From NCBI GenBank assembly GCA_963755695.1, contig CAVWLB010000010.1, positions 868,001 to 932,000 on the forward strand: 64,000 nt of DNA, in the 5' to 3' direction. This DNA is from QHWT01 sp963755695. Lineage in GTDB: Bacteria > Acidobacteriota > Vicinamibacteria > Vicinamibacterales > 2-12-FULL-66-21. Positions 25,725-35,328 of this stretch are shown here, piece by piece. The translations under genes and the position numbers were made by a program. Positions within the stretch are counted from its first letter, which is position 1. Every line of letters begins with the position of its first letter. The notes beneath the pieces are model-generated. The model saw nothing but the letters and a program-made list of their open reading frames with translations. It had not been told where the DNA came from and did no database searches.

Positions 25725-27875
25725 ATGGCGCGCGAACGACTTCCGGACACGCACCAGACGGGTCGCCGCCGGAGATCGGGCCAAGCGCTACCGCTCAGCG
25801 GGCCGGTCCGGCCCGAGGATCCGCCGCAGCTATCTCCGCGCGAACTCCTGCTCACGACCTGGCCCGGTCGCCTGTTCCTGATTGCTGCCGGTCTCAAGAT
25901 GGTGGTCGCGCTGTGGCGGCTCACAGGCGCGCTGCCAACGGTTGCCCGTGTCCTCAGCAGCGCTGCGACCATCGGCCTGATCGTCTCGGTTGGATACTTC
26001 GCGACCAAGCTCTTCGTCCTGATGAAGCAGCGCCTGCTCTGGCGGGTGCGGCGCCGGCTGATCCTGTCCTATATCTTCATCGGCGTCATTCCCTCGCTGC
26101 TGGTCATCGTCTTCTTCCTGTTCTGCGGGGCAGTGCTGTTCATGAGCGTCGCCGCTTACCTGTTCAAGAACGGCTACGACAAGATCGTCGACGACGCGAA
26201 GGTCGTCGCGCAGGCGGCGGCGCTCGAAATCGCGAGAGCGCCGGCAACGGCCCAGCAGACCGTCGAGCGGGTCCATAGAATCCGCTCGCAGGCATACCGG
26301 TCGATGTCGGTCGTGTACATCGCGCCCGATGGAAGCGTTCATCCCGTCGGACGCTGGGAGCACATGAGACCGCCGACGAAGGTTCCGGCGTGGCTCACCG
26401 ACGAGGGCTTCGCCGGCACGGTGGCGATGCCGCTGCTCGGCTCGGCGGACCAGTCCGAGCTCGTGGTTCGCAGCGCCGCGAGGGTCGCCGTGGCCGGCCG
26501 CGGCTACGTCCTCGTCGACATTCCCGTCGACGAGGAACGCATCCAGCAATTGCACGAGAAGACGGCGGTAAGAGCCCGAGGAGTGGTGACGACCGAGCAA
26601 GCCGCCCGTGCCGCGGCGCGGGGCACTGGGACGTCTACGGGAACGTATCCCAACGGTATCGCGCTGATGTGGACCCGGAGCGTGATTCAGCTCGACGACG
26701 TCGACTGGGATACCGGGAACCCCGGCCGGGCGACGATCTCAATCAGCTACCGCCTGGGCGAGCTGTACAACCAGCTCTCGAGCGCGCAGTCGATCGTGGT
26801 TGGCGGCATGCGGCTTGGCGATGCCATTCTCGCGGTGGTCGTCGTGATCGCGTTCCTGTTCCTGATCATTGAAGCTGTCGCGTTGTTGATGGGGCTTGCG
26901 CTGGCGCGGTCGATCACGAGTTCGATTCACGAGCTGTTCATGGGTACCGAGCGCGTCCGGCAGGGGGACTTCACCCACCGGATCGAGATTCCGTCGCGCG
27001 ATCAGCTTGGCGAGCTGGCCGGATCGTTCAATCAAATGACCGGAAGCATCGAAAATCTCCTCCAGACCGCCGCCGAGAAGAAGCGGCTGGAAGAAGAGCT
27101 CCGCATTGCGCGCCAGATTCAGATGTCGCTACTGCCGCGCGGGCCCCTCGACTTTCCGGGCATCGGGGTGACGGCGCTCTGCGTGCCCGCACGCGAGGTG
27201 GGAGGGGACTACTACGACTTCTTTCCGCTCGGAGCCAATCGTCTTGGCGTGCTGATTGCCGACGTATCCGGCAAGGGGACGTCGGCGGCGCTCTACATGG
27301 CGGAACTGAAGGGTCTGGTCCTGTCACTCAGTCAGATTTACCAGTCGCCGCGTCAGCTGCTGATGGAGGTAAACCGGATCATCTCGGAGAACCTCGATAC
27401 GCGCAGCTTCATCACCATGACCTACGGCGTGATCGACCTCGGCGCCGGCGTGATGACATTCGCGCGTGCCGGGCATACCCCGATGATCTACCTCCAGGGA
27501 GACGGAGAAGAAGGACGTGCCGCGCAGGTGCTGGCGCCGAGCGGCATCGTGGTCGGCCTTCGCATCCCCGGCGCCACCGAGAAGTTCGCCGAGCTTCTCG
27601 AAGAAGACAGCATCACCCTGCGGCGCGGCGACGTGCTGGTGCTCTACACCGACGGCATCACCGAAGCGATGAACGGCGACAGCGATCTCTTCGGCGAGGC
27701 GCGCCTCAGCCGAATCGTTACCGAGCACGGCCATCTCGACGCCGCTGAACTCCGCGAGCGCATCCTCCGCGAAGTCGAGGCGTTCGTCGGAAGCGCCGAT
27801 CAGCACGACGACATGACGATGATTCTGATCAAGGTCGAAGAGACGATGGTGTCCGAGGAATCAATCGCCGTATGA
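25725..27875 (+). CDS. Membrane-anchored PP2C/SpoIIE-type serine phosphatase with HAMP domain
   Basis: A 716-residue sensor phosphatase of RsbU type. After a charged N-terminus come membrane helices (about 50-65, 80-100 and 115-145), a periplasmic sensing region (about 150-350), a membrane helix (IVGGMRLGDAILAVVVVIAFLFLI region), a HAMP domain (about 395-450), a helical linker (KKRLEEELRIARQIQMSLLP), and the PP2C-like domain with GGDYYDFF (about 493), IADVSGKGTSAALYMA, TFARAGHTP, YTDGITEAMN and DDMTMILIKV. Such enzymes dephosphorylate anti-anti-sigma factors in partner-switching stress pathways. No anti-sigma or antagonist gene is nearby. The stop overlaps the next start (ATGA at 27872). Confidence 0.92.
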   Translation: MARERLPDTHQTGRRRRSGQALPLSGPVRPEDPPQLSPRELLLTTWPGRLFLIAAGLKMVVALWRLTGALPTVARVLSSAATIGLIVSVGYFATKLFVLMKQRLLWRVRRRLILSYIFIGVIPSLLVIVFFLFCGAVLFMSVAAYLFKNGYDKIVDDAKVVAQAAALEIARAPATAQQTVERVHRIRSQAYRSMSVVYIAPDGSVHPVGRWEHMRPPTKVPAWLTDEGFAGTVAMPLLGSADQSELVVRSAARVAVAGRGYVLVDIPVDEERIQQLHEKTAVRARGVVTTEQAARAAARGTGTSTGTYPNGIALMWTRSVIQLDDVDWDTGNPGRATISISYRLGELYNQLSSAQSIVVGGMRLGDAILAVVVVIAFLFLIIEAVALLMGLALARSITSSIHELFMGTERVRQGDFTHRIEIPSRDQLGELAGSFNQMTGSIENLLQTAAEKKRLEEELRIARQIQMSLLPRGPLDFPGIGVTALCVPAREVGGDYYDFFPLGANRLGVLIADVSGKGTSAALYMAELKGLVLSLSQIYQSPRQLLMEVNRIISENLDTRSFITMTYGVIDLGAGVMTFARAGHTPMIYLQGDGEEGRAAQVLAPSGIVVGLRIPGATEKFAELLEEDSITLRRGDVLVLYTDGITEAMNGDSDLFGEARLSRIVTEHGHLDAAELRERILREVEAFVGSADQHDDMTMILIKVEETMVSEESIAV

Positions 27876-29684
27876 CCTCGGCCGGGGGCCTTGGTCTCTT
27901 TGCCCTCCTCGTGATAAGCCCGTGCATGGTGGCTTCCAGCGCTCTCGCTCAAACGTGTACTGCTGACCTCGTGATCATCAACGCGAAGGTGCAGACCATC
28001 GACGCCGCCCGGCCGTCGGCCGAAGCGGTCGCCGTCTGCGGCGAGAGAATCGCCCGCGTCGGCACGAACGACGAAGCGCGCCGGCTCGCGGGCGCGAGCA
28101 CCCAGACGATCGACGCAAAGGGCCGCCTTCTCGTCCCTGGATTCAACGACGCGCATGTGCACCTGATCAGCGGCGCCGAGGAACTCGTCGGGATCGATCT
28201 GCGCCCGTCACGGGACGAGCGGGATTTCACGCATCGTATTGGGACCTACGTGGCCGGCCTGCCCAAGGGACGATGGGTTCAAGGCGGCTACTGGGATCAC
28301 GAGGCATGGCCGAGCAAGGCGCTGCCTACTCGCGCCTTGCTCGACTCCGTCACACCCGAGCACCCGGTCTTCGTCCAGCGCCTCGACGGACACATGGCGG
28401 CTTGCCAACGGACTGGCGATGAGGTTGGCTGGAATCACCCGCGACACTCAGCCTCCTGATGGCGGGACGATTGTGAAGGATGCGGCCGGCGAGCCCACCG
28501 GCCTCTTCAAAGACAACGCAATGGATCTCATCACCCGTGCGATTCCGCCAGCGTCGCTCGACCAGACGATCGACAAGGCACGCGCGGCGCTGAAGCACGC
28601 GGCATCGCTCGGGGTGACGACGATTCAGGACATGACGGCGAGCGCGACCGAGCTCCGGGCCTACAATGCCCTGCGCGCCTCCGGGGAGCTGACCGCTCGG
28701 ATCTACTCAATTCAGAATCACGGCATCGAAGGGCTGATCGAGGCAGGGATCGCGACCGGGTTCGGCGACGACTGGATCCGCATTGGCGGGCAGCAAGTTG
28801 TTCGCCGACGGATCGATGGGCTCCGGCACCGCGGCCTTCTTCGAGCCCTATACCGACGATCCGTCGACCAGCGGCTTGCTGATTCACACGCCAGAAGCCC
28901 TCGAGAAGGCGATCTTTGCCGCCGACGCCGCCGGCTTCCAGGTGATCGTGCACGCCATCGGCGATCGCGCGAACCGGATCGTGCTCGATGTCTTCGAAAA
29001 GCTTCAGCGCGAGCGCGGACCACGGGACCGGCGCGCGCGAATCGAGCACGCTCAGGTCGTTACCGACAGCGACAGGCGGCGATTCAGGGTGCTCGGCGTC
29101 ATCGCTTCGATCCAGCCGAGCCACTGCATCGACGACATGCGGTGGGCGGAGAAGCGGATCGGTAAGGAGCGCAGCCGCATCGCCTACAACTTCAAGTCGT
29201 TTGTCGGACGCGGGCGCACGGATCGCGTTCGGCACCGACTGGTACGTCGAGCCGCTGGATCCGATGCTCGGGCTCTACGCCGCCGTCACCCGACAGTATC
29301 CGCGACGGCACCCCTGCGGCCGGCTGGTTTCCCGAAGAACGCATCACGATGGCGCAGGCGGTTGAGTACTACACACTGGGTTCCGCCTACGCCGAGTTTG
29401 CCGACGATCGAAAGGGCAGCATCAGCGAAGGCAAGCTCGCGGATCTGGTGCTGCTCTCGAAGGATCTCTTCAGCATTGCGCCACGCGAGATCCTCGACAC
29501 GAAGCCGGTCGTCACGATCGTCGGCGGGCGCATCGTGTACGAGCAGCCGCAAAATGCAAGCGAGGGCCGTCCGCCTTCGCGCAAGGCGCTACGGCGCGAC
29601 AGCCTTCGCCCGCTTGCCAGCCGAAGCTCGCGAACGAAGCAGGCGAGCGAAGGCTGGCGCGCGCAGGGAGCGTGGCGAAATTGA
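27872..29684 (+). CDS. YtcJ-type metal-dependent amidohydrolase, exported, several frameshifts
   Basis: An amidohydrolase-superfamily protein of about 600 residues, coupled to the preceding phosphatase by an ATGA overlap. A signal peptide ends near A-L-A-Q (residue 28). Family segments in order: ADLVIINAKVQTIDAARPSAEA, the metal motif FNDAHVHLISG, GLFKDNAMDLITRAIPP, GVTTIQDMTA, KLFADGSMGSGTAAFFEPY, VIVHAIGDRAN, ARIEHAQ, IAFGTDWYVEPLDPMLGLYAAVTRQ and YTLGSAYAEFADDRKGSISEGKLADLV. These are read from three frames with shifts near 28398, 28788, 29200 and 29310. Substrate unknown. The last 50 codons run into an inverted repeat (29601-29655), so the natural stop may lie earlier. Confidence 0.75.
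29601..29655. repeat. Inverted repeat AGCCTTCGC / GCGAAGGCT
   Basis: Arms AGCCTTCGCCCGCT (29601-29614) and GGCGAGCGAAGGCT (29642-29655) pair at 12 of 14 positions, with related CCGCCTTCGCGCAAGGCG just upstream. The same kind of element recurs in other acidobacterial sequences as far as I remember. It lies in the 3' end of the amidohydrolase reading frame and could act as a transcript hairpin. Confidence 0.6.
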
Positions 29685-29705
29685 AGGATCCGCGCGAGCG
29701 ACGTT

Positions 29706-29930
29706 ATGAACGACCTGGTGATCATCTTTCGTACGCCCTCAGAGATCGAGGCGAACGTCATCCGCGGCCTGCTGGAGACACACGGGATCCCTTCCGCCTT
29801 GCTCAGCGACAACTCGCGAACCGCGTTTCCGCTCGTGCTGAACGATCAGTCGTGGGAGCGGCGGGTCGCGGTCAGCGCCGAGCACGCCGTCGGCGGCGCA
29901 GCGAATCATCGAGAGCCATCGCGACGACAT
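29706..29930 (+). CDS. DUF2007 (putative signal-transducing) protein, runs into RNase III
   Basis: A short domain of about 75 residues: MNDLVIIFRTPSEIEANVIRGLLETHGIPS, then SDNSRTAFPLVLNDQSWERRVAVSAEHA, the usual DUF2007 pattern. The frame that starts at 29706 loses homology near 29890; the expected C-terminus (AQRIIESHRDDM) is found in the next frame, which is exactly the frame of the RNase III gene. If the shift is a one-base error, DUF2007 either reads without a stop into RNase III as a fusion or its true stop is lost by a second error. DUF2007 proteins are of unknown function. Confidence 0.65.
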
Positions 29931-30657
29931 GCCCGGTGGCCGGGTCGTGCCCTTCGGGTCGGAGCTCGAGCCGCTGGAGCAGCGAATCGGCTACCGCTTC
30001 CGCGATCGCGGGCTGCTCGAGCATGCGCTCACACACCGATCGCGCGTCCACGAAGACGCCAGCGGCGGCGTCTTCGACAACGAGTCGATGGAGTTCCTGG
30101 GAGATTCGGTGCTCGGGTTCGTGATCGCCGACATGCTCTTCCGGCAGTTTCCACAGCACAACGAGGGACAGAAGTCGAAGCTGAAGGCATCGCTCGTCTC
30201 GGCCGCTTCGCTTGCGCGGCTGGGCGAGGCGATCGATCTCGGCACGTTCCTGATTCTCGGACGCGGGGAGGAGAAGACCGGCGGCCGGCGGAAGCACGCG
30301 ATCATTGCCGACTGCTACGAGGCGCTCATCGCCGCGATCTATCTCGACGGCGGCATCGAGCCGGCACGGGGGTTCATCGAGCGGCAGTTCGCCGAGTTGA
30401 TCGCGGAAGCAAAGAAGACCGGCGCGGCGGCCTCCTTCACCGACGACTGGAAGTCGGCGCTCCAGGAGTGGCTGCAATCTCACGGACAGGGTCTTCCCGC
30501 ATACCGGCTTGCCGACGAGATCGGTCCCGATCATCGCAAGCAGTTCGTCGTCGAGGTGGTGATTGGCGGTGAATCCGTCGCGCGGGCGGAGGGACGGAGC
30601 AAGAAGGAAGCCGCTCAAGCCGCCGCGCGAGCGGCACTCGAGCGGCTCACGGCTTAG
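29929..30657 (+). CDS. rnc: Ribonuclease III
   Basis: A 242-residue double-strand-specific endoribonuclease that processes rRNA precursors and mRNAs. The endonuclease domain has LTHRSRVHE, the signature NESMEFLGDSVLG (51-63, with catalytic Glu and Asp) and IIADCYEALIAAIYLDGG with the second acidic pair. The dsRNA-binding domain begins at DWKSALQEWLQSHGQGLPAY (about 167) and ends GRSKKEAAQAAARAALERL. The ATG at 29929 yields a normal length; an in-frame extension upstream joins the DUF2007 domain. The gene is followed by an inverted-repeat region that may terminate transcription. Confidence 0.94.
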   Translation: MPGGRVVPFGSELEPLEQRIGYRFRDRGLLEHALTHRSRVHEDASGGVFDNESMEFLGDSVLGFVIADMLFRQFPQHNEGQKSKLKASLVSAASLARLGEAIDLGTFLILGRGEEKTGGRRKHAIIADCYEALIAAIYLDGGIEPARGFIERQFAELIAEAKKTGAAASFTDDWKSALQEWLQSHGQGLPAYRLADEIGPDHRKQFVVEVVIGGESVARAEGRSKKEAAQAAARAALERLTA

Positions 30658-30660
30658 TGT

Positions 30661-30756
30661 GGGCTCCGGGCTTCGGGCTCCGGGCTTCGGGGTTCGGACG
30701 TCAGGGGCTCACGCTGGAGTCCCTGAAGCCCGAAGCCTGAAGCCCGACGCCTGAAA
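30661..30756. repeat. CTTCGGG/CCCGAAG inverted-repeat element
   Basis: Directly after rnc, three tandem GGGCT(C/T)CGGGCTTCGG-like units on the left face CTGAAGCCCGAAGCCTGAAGCCCGACGCCTGA on the right (30723-30754), able to form an imperfect hairpin. A shorter relative sits at 36642-36697, sharing the string CTGAAGCC-(C/T)GACGCCTG, and a fragment at about 8390 shares GCTTCGGGCTTCGG. It separates convergent genes and may act as a two-way terminator. Confidence 0.6.
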
Positions 30757-30761
30757 TGACC

Positions 30762-31947
30762 TCAATCGATCTCGATAATTCCCCAGCTCTTCTCGCGCTC
30801 GGCCGGTTGGCCGCCGGCGAGCGCCAGCGCCGGTTCGACGTGCGGCAGCCGGGCCTGCATGTAGTTGTGCAGCTCGCGCGCGATGTCCTCTTCGGACGGC
30901 GGCACGGGACGGCAGTGCAGCCGGACCCACAAGCGGAGCATCGGGTCGGAGAAGCTGTAGCGCTTCATCCGTGAGGTGATCAGATCCACGTCCTCCAGCC
31001 ACGACAGGTAGTCCTTCGTGGATCCTGGGGTGCGGCGAAGCCGTTGCGCGATCTCGGTGAGTGTGAGCGGTTCCTCTTCCGCCAGCACTTCGAGGATCGC
31101 CTTGAGCGCTCCGTAGCCCCGCGCGCGATGGAGTCGAAGCTCGTAGCAGTAACGGCACGCCTGTGCGAGCTGTCCGCCGGGTGCGAGCAGGGAGGCGAGC
31201 GCTCCAACCGGGTCGGGACCGCCGCGTGAAGCCATCGACACCGCGGTTTCTGCGATCGCGCGCGCGTAGGAGGGCCGGCCGTCCGAGAGCGCCTGCACCA
31301 GCCGCGCCAGCTCGTCGCGCTCCCGATCCTGTTCTTCTTCATGTAGCCCGTGCTCGTCGCCGTGCGCGCCCGGCAGGGTGGCGCGAATCTCGGCGGCGGA
31401 GAGCGGAGCGGCGTGAATCATCTCGAAGGCCGCCGGCGCGTCGCGCAGCAACCGGTGTGCGCGGGACGCGTAGCGCGTGGTCAACACGAACCGGTTGCCG
31501 CTCGCACCGAGCGCGGCAATCAAATCGCGCAGCACGCTTCGCAGCCCAGGGAAGCTCTCGAAGGTTCGCAGTTCGAGGAACTCGTCGAGCAGAAACGTGG
31601 CTGGCGCGGTGCTGGCCAAGCGCGTGGTATCGAGAAAGGCCAGCGCGGCGTCGAACGCACCGCGCGCGCCCGGTTCCCCTTCGGCAACCCCGTAGGGAAG
31701 CGCCGAGAAGGGAGACGTGTCGCGCAGCAAGCGCAGGAAGCGCTCGGGCGTGGTCGCGATTCGCTCGACGTCGACGTATTGGGCCTGGCGTACGGCCGAT
31801 CAGGTCGCGCAGGCGGAGAAGCAGCGACGTGCGGCCGGATCCGCAGCCGCCGAGAATTACCGGAATCTTGGGGCCGGCACTGGCGGCGGATCCGTCGATC
31901 GCGCCGAGGACCCGGCGTTCGAGCGAGGGGCGCTCCAGGATCATCAT
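30762..31947 (-). CDS. AAA-type ATPase with C-terminal winged helix (one frameshift)
   Basis: A protein of about 395 residues. N-terminus: MMILERPSLERRVLGAIDG then Walker A GGCGSGRTSLLLRLRDLIGR. After a frame change near 31790 the protein continues QYVDVERIATTPERF and PATFLLDEFLELRTFESFPGL (Walker B LLLDE-like), a sensor segment FVLTTRYASRA, and a C-terminal winged-helix region (LTLTEIAQRLRRTPGSTKDYLSWLEDVDLI). It resembles the archaeal/bacterial orphan ATPase-plus-wHTH family of unknown role, sometimes annotated as transcriptional or nucleoprotein-associated ATPases. Its ATG overlaps the hutU stop by four bases, so translation is coupled to histidine degradation, an uncommon pairing. Confidence 0.72.
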
Positions 31948-33615
31948 CGACCCGTCCCTCCGATCATTGGCATTTGGATTCCAGTTTCGCGGGCGGTGGC
32001 AACCGCATCAGCATACCCCGCATCGGCGTGCCGTACCACACCAATGCCTGGATCGCCGGTCAGCACGCGCTGCAGCTTTTCATCCGCCTCGCGCGTGCCG
32101 TCGGCGACGACCACCATCCCGGCATGCAGCGAATATCCGATTCCCACCCCGCCGCCGTGATGCACCGACACCCACGTGGCGCCGGAAGACGTATTCAGCA
32201 ACGCATTGAGGATCGGCCAGTCCGCGATGGCATCGCTGCCGTCCTTCATCCCCTCGGTTTCGCGATTGGGCGAGGCCACCGATCCGGTGTCGAGATGATC
32301 GCGACCGATCACGATCGGCGCCTTCACGTCGCCGCGACGCACCAGCTCGTTGATCGCCAGGCCGAAGCGTGCGCGCTCACCATACCCGAGCCAGAAAATG
32401 CGCGCCGGCAACCCCTGGAACGCCACCCGCTCGCGAGCCAGGCGGATCCAGCGGCAGAGCGCCGCATCTTCAGCAAACATCTCGAGCGCGAGATCGTCGG
32501 TCGCGGCGATGTCGGCCGGATCGCCGGAGAGCGCCGCCCACCGAAACGGCCCCTTGCCGCGACAGAAGAGCGGCCGGATATATTCCGGAACGAACCCGGG
32601 AATATCGAAGGCGTTCTCGACGCCGGCCTTGTGCGCCTGCGCGCGGATGTTGTTGCCGTAATCGAAGGTTATCGCACCGCGCGTCTTCAACGCCAGCATC
32701 GCGCCGACGTGCGCCGCCATCGAGGCCAGCGACTGCTCGATGTAGCCCGCGGGATGGCCGCGGCGCAGCGCATCGGCGTCGGCGATCGACAGGCCCGCCG
32801 GGACATAGCCGTTGAGCGCATCGTGCGCCGACGTCTGATCGGTGAGCACGTCGGGCACGACGCCGCGCCGCACCAGCTCGGGCAGGACCTCGGCAGCATT
32901 TCCTTCGAGCGCGATCGATCGCGCCTCGCCACGATCGCGGCACACGTCGATCCGCGTCAGCGCCTCGTCGAGCGACGAAGCGCGCTCGTCGACATACCGG
33001 GTCGCGAGGCGGCGCTGCGATGCGCTCTGGATCGACCTCGATGACGAGCGCGATGCCTTCGTTCATCGTGACGGCCAGCGGCTGCGCGCCGCCCATGCCG
33101 CCGAGACCGGCGGTGACCACCAGGCGGCCCGACAGCGAGCCGCCGAAGTGGCGTCGCGCAAGTTCGGCGAGCGTTTCGTAAGTGCCCTGCAGGATGCCCT
33201 GCGTCCCGATGTAGATCCAGCTCCCGGCCGTCATCTGCCCGTACATCGTCAGCCCGCGATCCTCGAGGTCGCGGAAGATTTCCCAGGTCGCCCACGCTGG
33301 GACGAGCAGCGCGTTCGCAATCAGCACGCGCGGGGCCCAGGGATGCGTGCGGAAGACTGCCACCGGCTTGCCGGACTGGACGAGGAGCGTTTCGTCGTGA
33401 TCGAGGCGGCGCAGCGTCTCGACGATCGCATCGAACGCGGCCCACGACCGCGCCGCCCGGCCAGAGCCGCCATAGACGATCAGTTCGTCGGGTCGCTCCG
33501 CCACGGCGGGGTCGAGATTGTTCATCAGCATGCGCAGCGCGGCTTCCTGCGGCCAGCCTTTGCAGGTGATCGTCGCGCCGCGCGGCGCACTGACGTGTCG
33601 GCTGAGGGTCTTCAT
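31944..33615 (-). CDS. hutU: Urocanate hydratase (one frameshift)
   Basis: An enzyme of about 556 residues, cytosolic, converting urocanate to 4-imidazolone-5-propanoate, step two of histidine degradation. N-terminal part: APRGATITCKGWPQEAALRM, ELIVYGGSGRAARSWAAFD, QSGKPVAVFRTHPWAPRVLIAN, the NAD-binding GLGGMGGAQPLAVTMN. After a shift near 33020 it continues GYVPAGLSIADADALRR, TFDYGNNIRAQAHKAG, VPEYIRPLFCRGKGPFRW with the catalytic Cys region, and HHGGGVGIGYSLHAGMV. Length and all motifs are complete, so the shift is probably a consensus error. A good sigma-70-type promoter lies 70-100 bases upstream. The downstream ATPase is coupled by ATGA. Confidence 0.9.
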
Positions 33616-33684
33616 GACGGGCGGACGGAGTCGCGCTCCTCACAGCGCACGACAGGTCGCAGTTCTGCCGCGCCGAAGGTTAGC

Positions 33685-33713
33685 AATCTAGAAACGTACG
33701 CGGGCGTTGTCAA
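33685..33713 (-). promoter_or_regulatory. Predicted sigma-70 promoter for hutU
   Basis: Reading the minus strand, TTGACA (plus positions 33713-33708), a 17-base spacer, and TAGATT (33690-33685) match the vegetative promoter consensus in sequence and spacing. Initiation near 33678 would give a 5' leader of about 60 bases before the hutU ATG at 33615. The surrounding 80 bases are AT-rich, standing out from the flanking coding DNA. hutH, upstream on the same strand, ends at 33734, so hutU-ATPase can be transcribed separately. Confidence 0.6.
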
Positions 33714-33733
33714 ATTCGAAATGAGAAAATTTC

Positions 33734-35277
33734 TTACTTGACTTCTATCGCGCACGCGCGTTCGAGCGACCCGTCAGCGATCAATGCGCGCGATCCACTC
33801 GATGTCGGGCGATGGCGGACGATCGTGGATCGAGCGTCGGAATGCGCGATCGCGACGTGCGCGTGCACCGGCGGCGAGCGCCGGCGAGGTCGTGAGCGGC
33901 GCCAGCAGGTCGATCGCCTGGCACGCGAGCAGGATCTCGACCGCGACGACGCGCGTGGCAAGCTCGAGCGCGCGCTCCGCCTTCAACGCGGCCGCCATGC
34001 TCATGCTCACGTGATCTTCGCGGTTGGCCGATGTCGGAATCGTGTCGACGCTCGCCGGGTGCGCGAGCGTCTTGAGCTCCGACACCAGCGCCGCCGCGGT
34101 GACCTGCGCCATCATGTAGCCCGACTGGAGGCCGCTGTCGCGCGTCAGGAACGGCGCGAGCCCGCTCAGCGCCGGGTTGACCAGGCGATCGGATCGCCGC
34201 TCCGAGATCGTGGCGAGCTGGAGCAGCGCCGAGCACGATGCACGTCGGCGGCGATGGCGATCGGCGCGCCATGGAAGTTGCCGCCGGAGACGATCTCTCC
34301 GTCACGCGCGAACACCATCGGGTTGTCGGTCGCGGCGTTGGCCTCGATCTCGAGCGTCGAGCGCGCGTAGCGCGAGCGCGTCGCGCGCCGCGCCGTGCAC
34401 CTGCGGCGCGCAGCGCATCGAGTAGGCGTCCTGCACGCGGCCGCAGTTCTCGTGCGATCGGTTGATCGCGCTGTTCTGCAGCAGCCGCAGCAGATTGTCG
34501 GCCGACGCGCGCTGGCCCGGGTGCGGTCGCGGGTCGTGCAGCGCGCGCTTCGAACGGGTGATACGAGCCGCGGAGGCCGTCGATCGACAGCGCGGCGGCG
34601 ATGTCGGCCGCGCGCGCGAGCCGCTCCGCGCCGAGCCAGCGCGAGCGCGCCGACGGCGGCCGACGCCTGGGTGCCGTTGATGAGCGCGAGCCCTTCCTTC
34701 GGCTGCGAGAGCCACCGGCTCCAGCCCGGCGCGCGCGAGCGCGGTCGCGACCGTCCAGGATCGCCGGATCGTCGCCAACCGTCGCCTATCCTTCGCCGAT
34801 CAGCACCAGCGCCAGATGCGCGAGCGGCGCGAGGTCGCCGCTGGCGCCGACCGATCCGCGGCTGGGCACGACCGGATGGACGCGCGCGGTTGAGCAGCAT
34901 CGATCAGCCGCTCGAGCGTCGACGCGACGGATCCCGGAATAGCCCTTGGCCAGCACGTTGGCGCGCAGCGCCATCATCGCGCGCACCGCGCGTGCCGGCA
35001 GCGGCTCGTCGACGCCGGCAGCGTGGCTGCGCAGCAGGTTGCGCTGGAGGTCGCCGAGCGCGCTCCCTCGGCAATCTTGACCTCCGCCAGCGAGCCGAAG
35101 CCGGTGTTGATGCCGTAGACCGGCGCGTCGCCGGCGGCGTGCCGATCGACGACGGCGCGCGCGGCGTCGACGGCGGCCGCGGCGCGCCGGCGACGAGCGC
35201 GACCTGTCGGTCGCCGTCGGCGATGCGCAGCGCAGTTGCGTCGAGGGTCAAGTGAGTGTGCCGTCGAGATGAATCAT
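33734..35277 (-). CDS. hutH: Histidine ammonia-lyase, many frameshifts
   Basis: The first enzyme of histidine degradation, removing ammonia to give urocanate. The composite reading (about 510 residues, the normal size) starts MIHLDGTLTLDATALRIADG at 35277; then come RAMMALRANVLAKGYSG, the MIO-forming Ala-Ser-Gly within GSVGASGDLAPLAHLALVLIGEG (about 34836-34858), KEGLALINGTQASAAVGALAL, DNPMVFARDGEIVSGGNFHGAPI, and near the C-terminus TSANREDHVSMSMAAAL; it ends LIADGSLERACAIEV. At least six frame changes separate these blocks. All conserved elements survive, which argues for sequencing indels. It is divergent from purA across about 50 bases. Confidence 0.8.
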
Positions 35278-35328
35278 CGTGAGGCAAGCTGAAATCGCTT
35301 GTAGAATACTTCGGGACTTCGATGTCAT

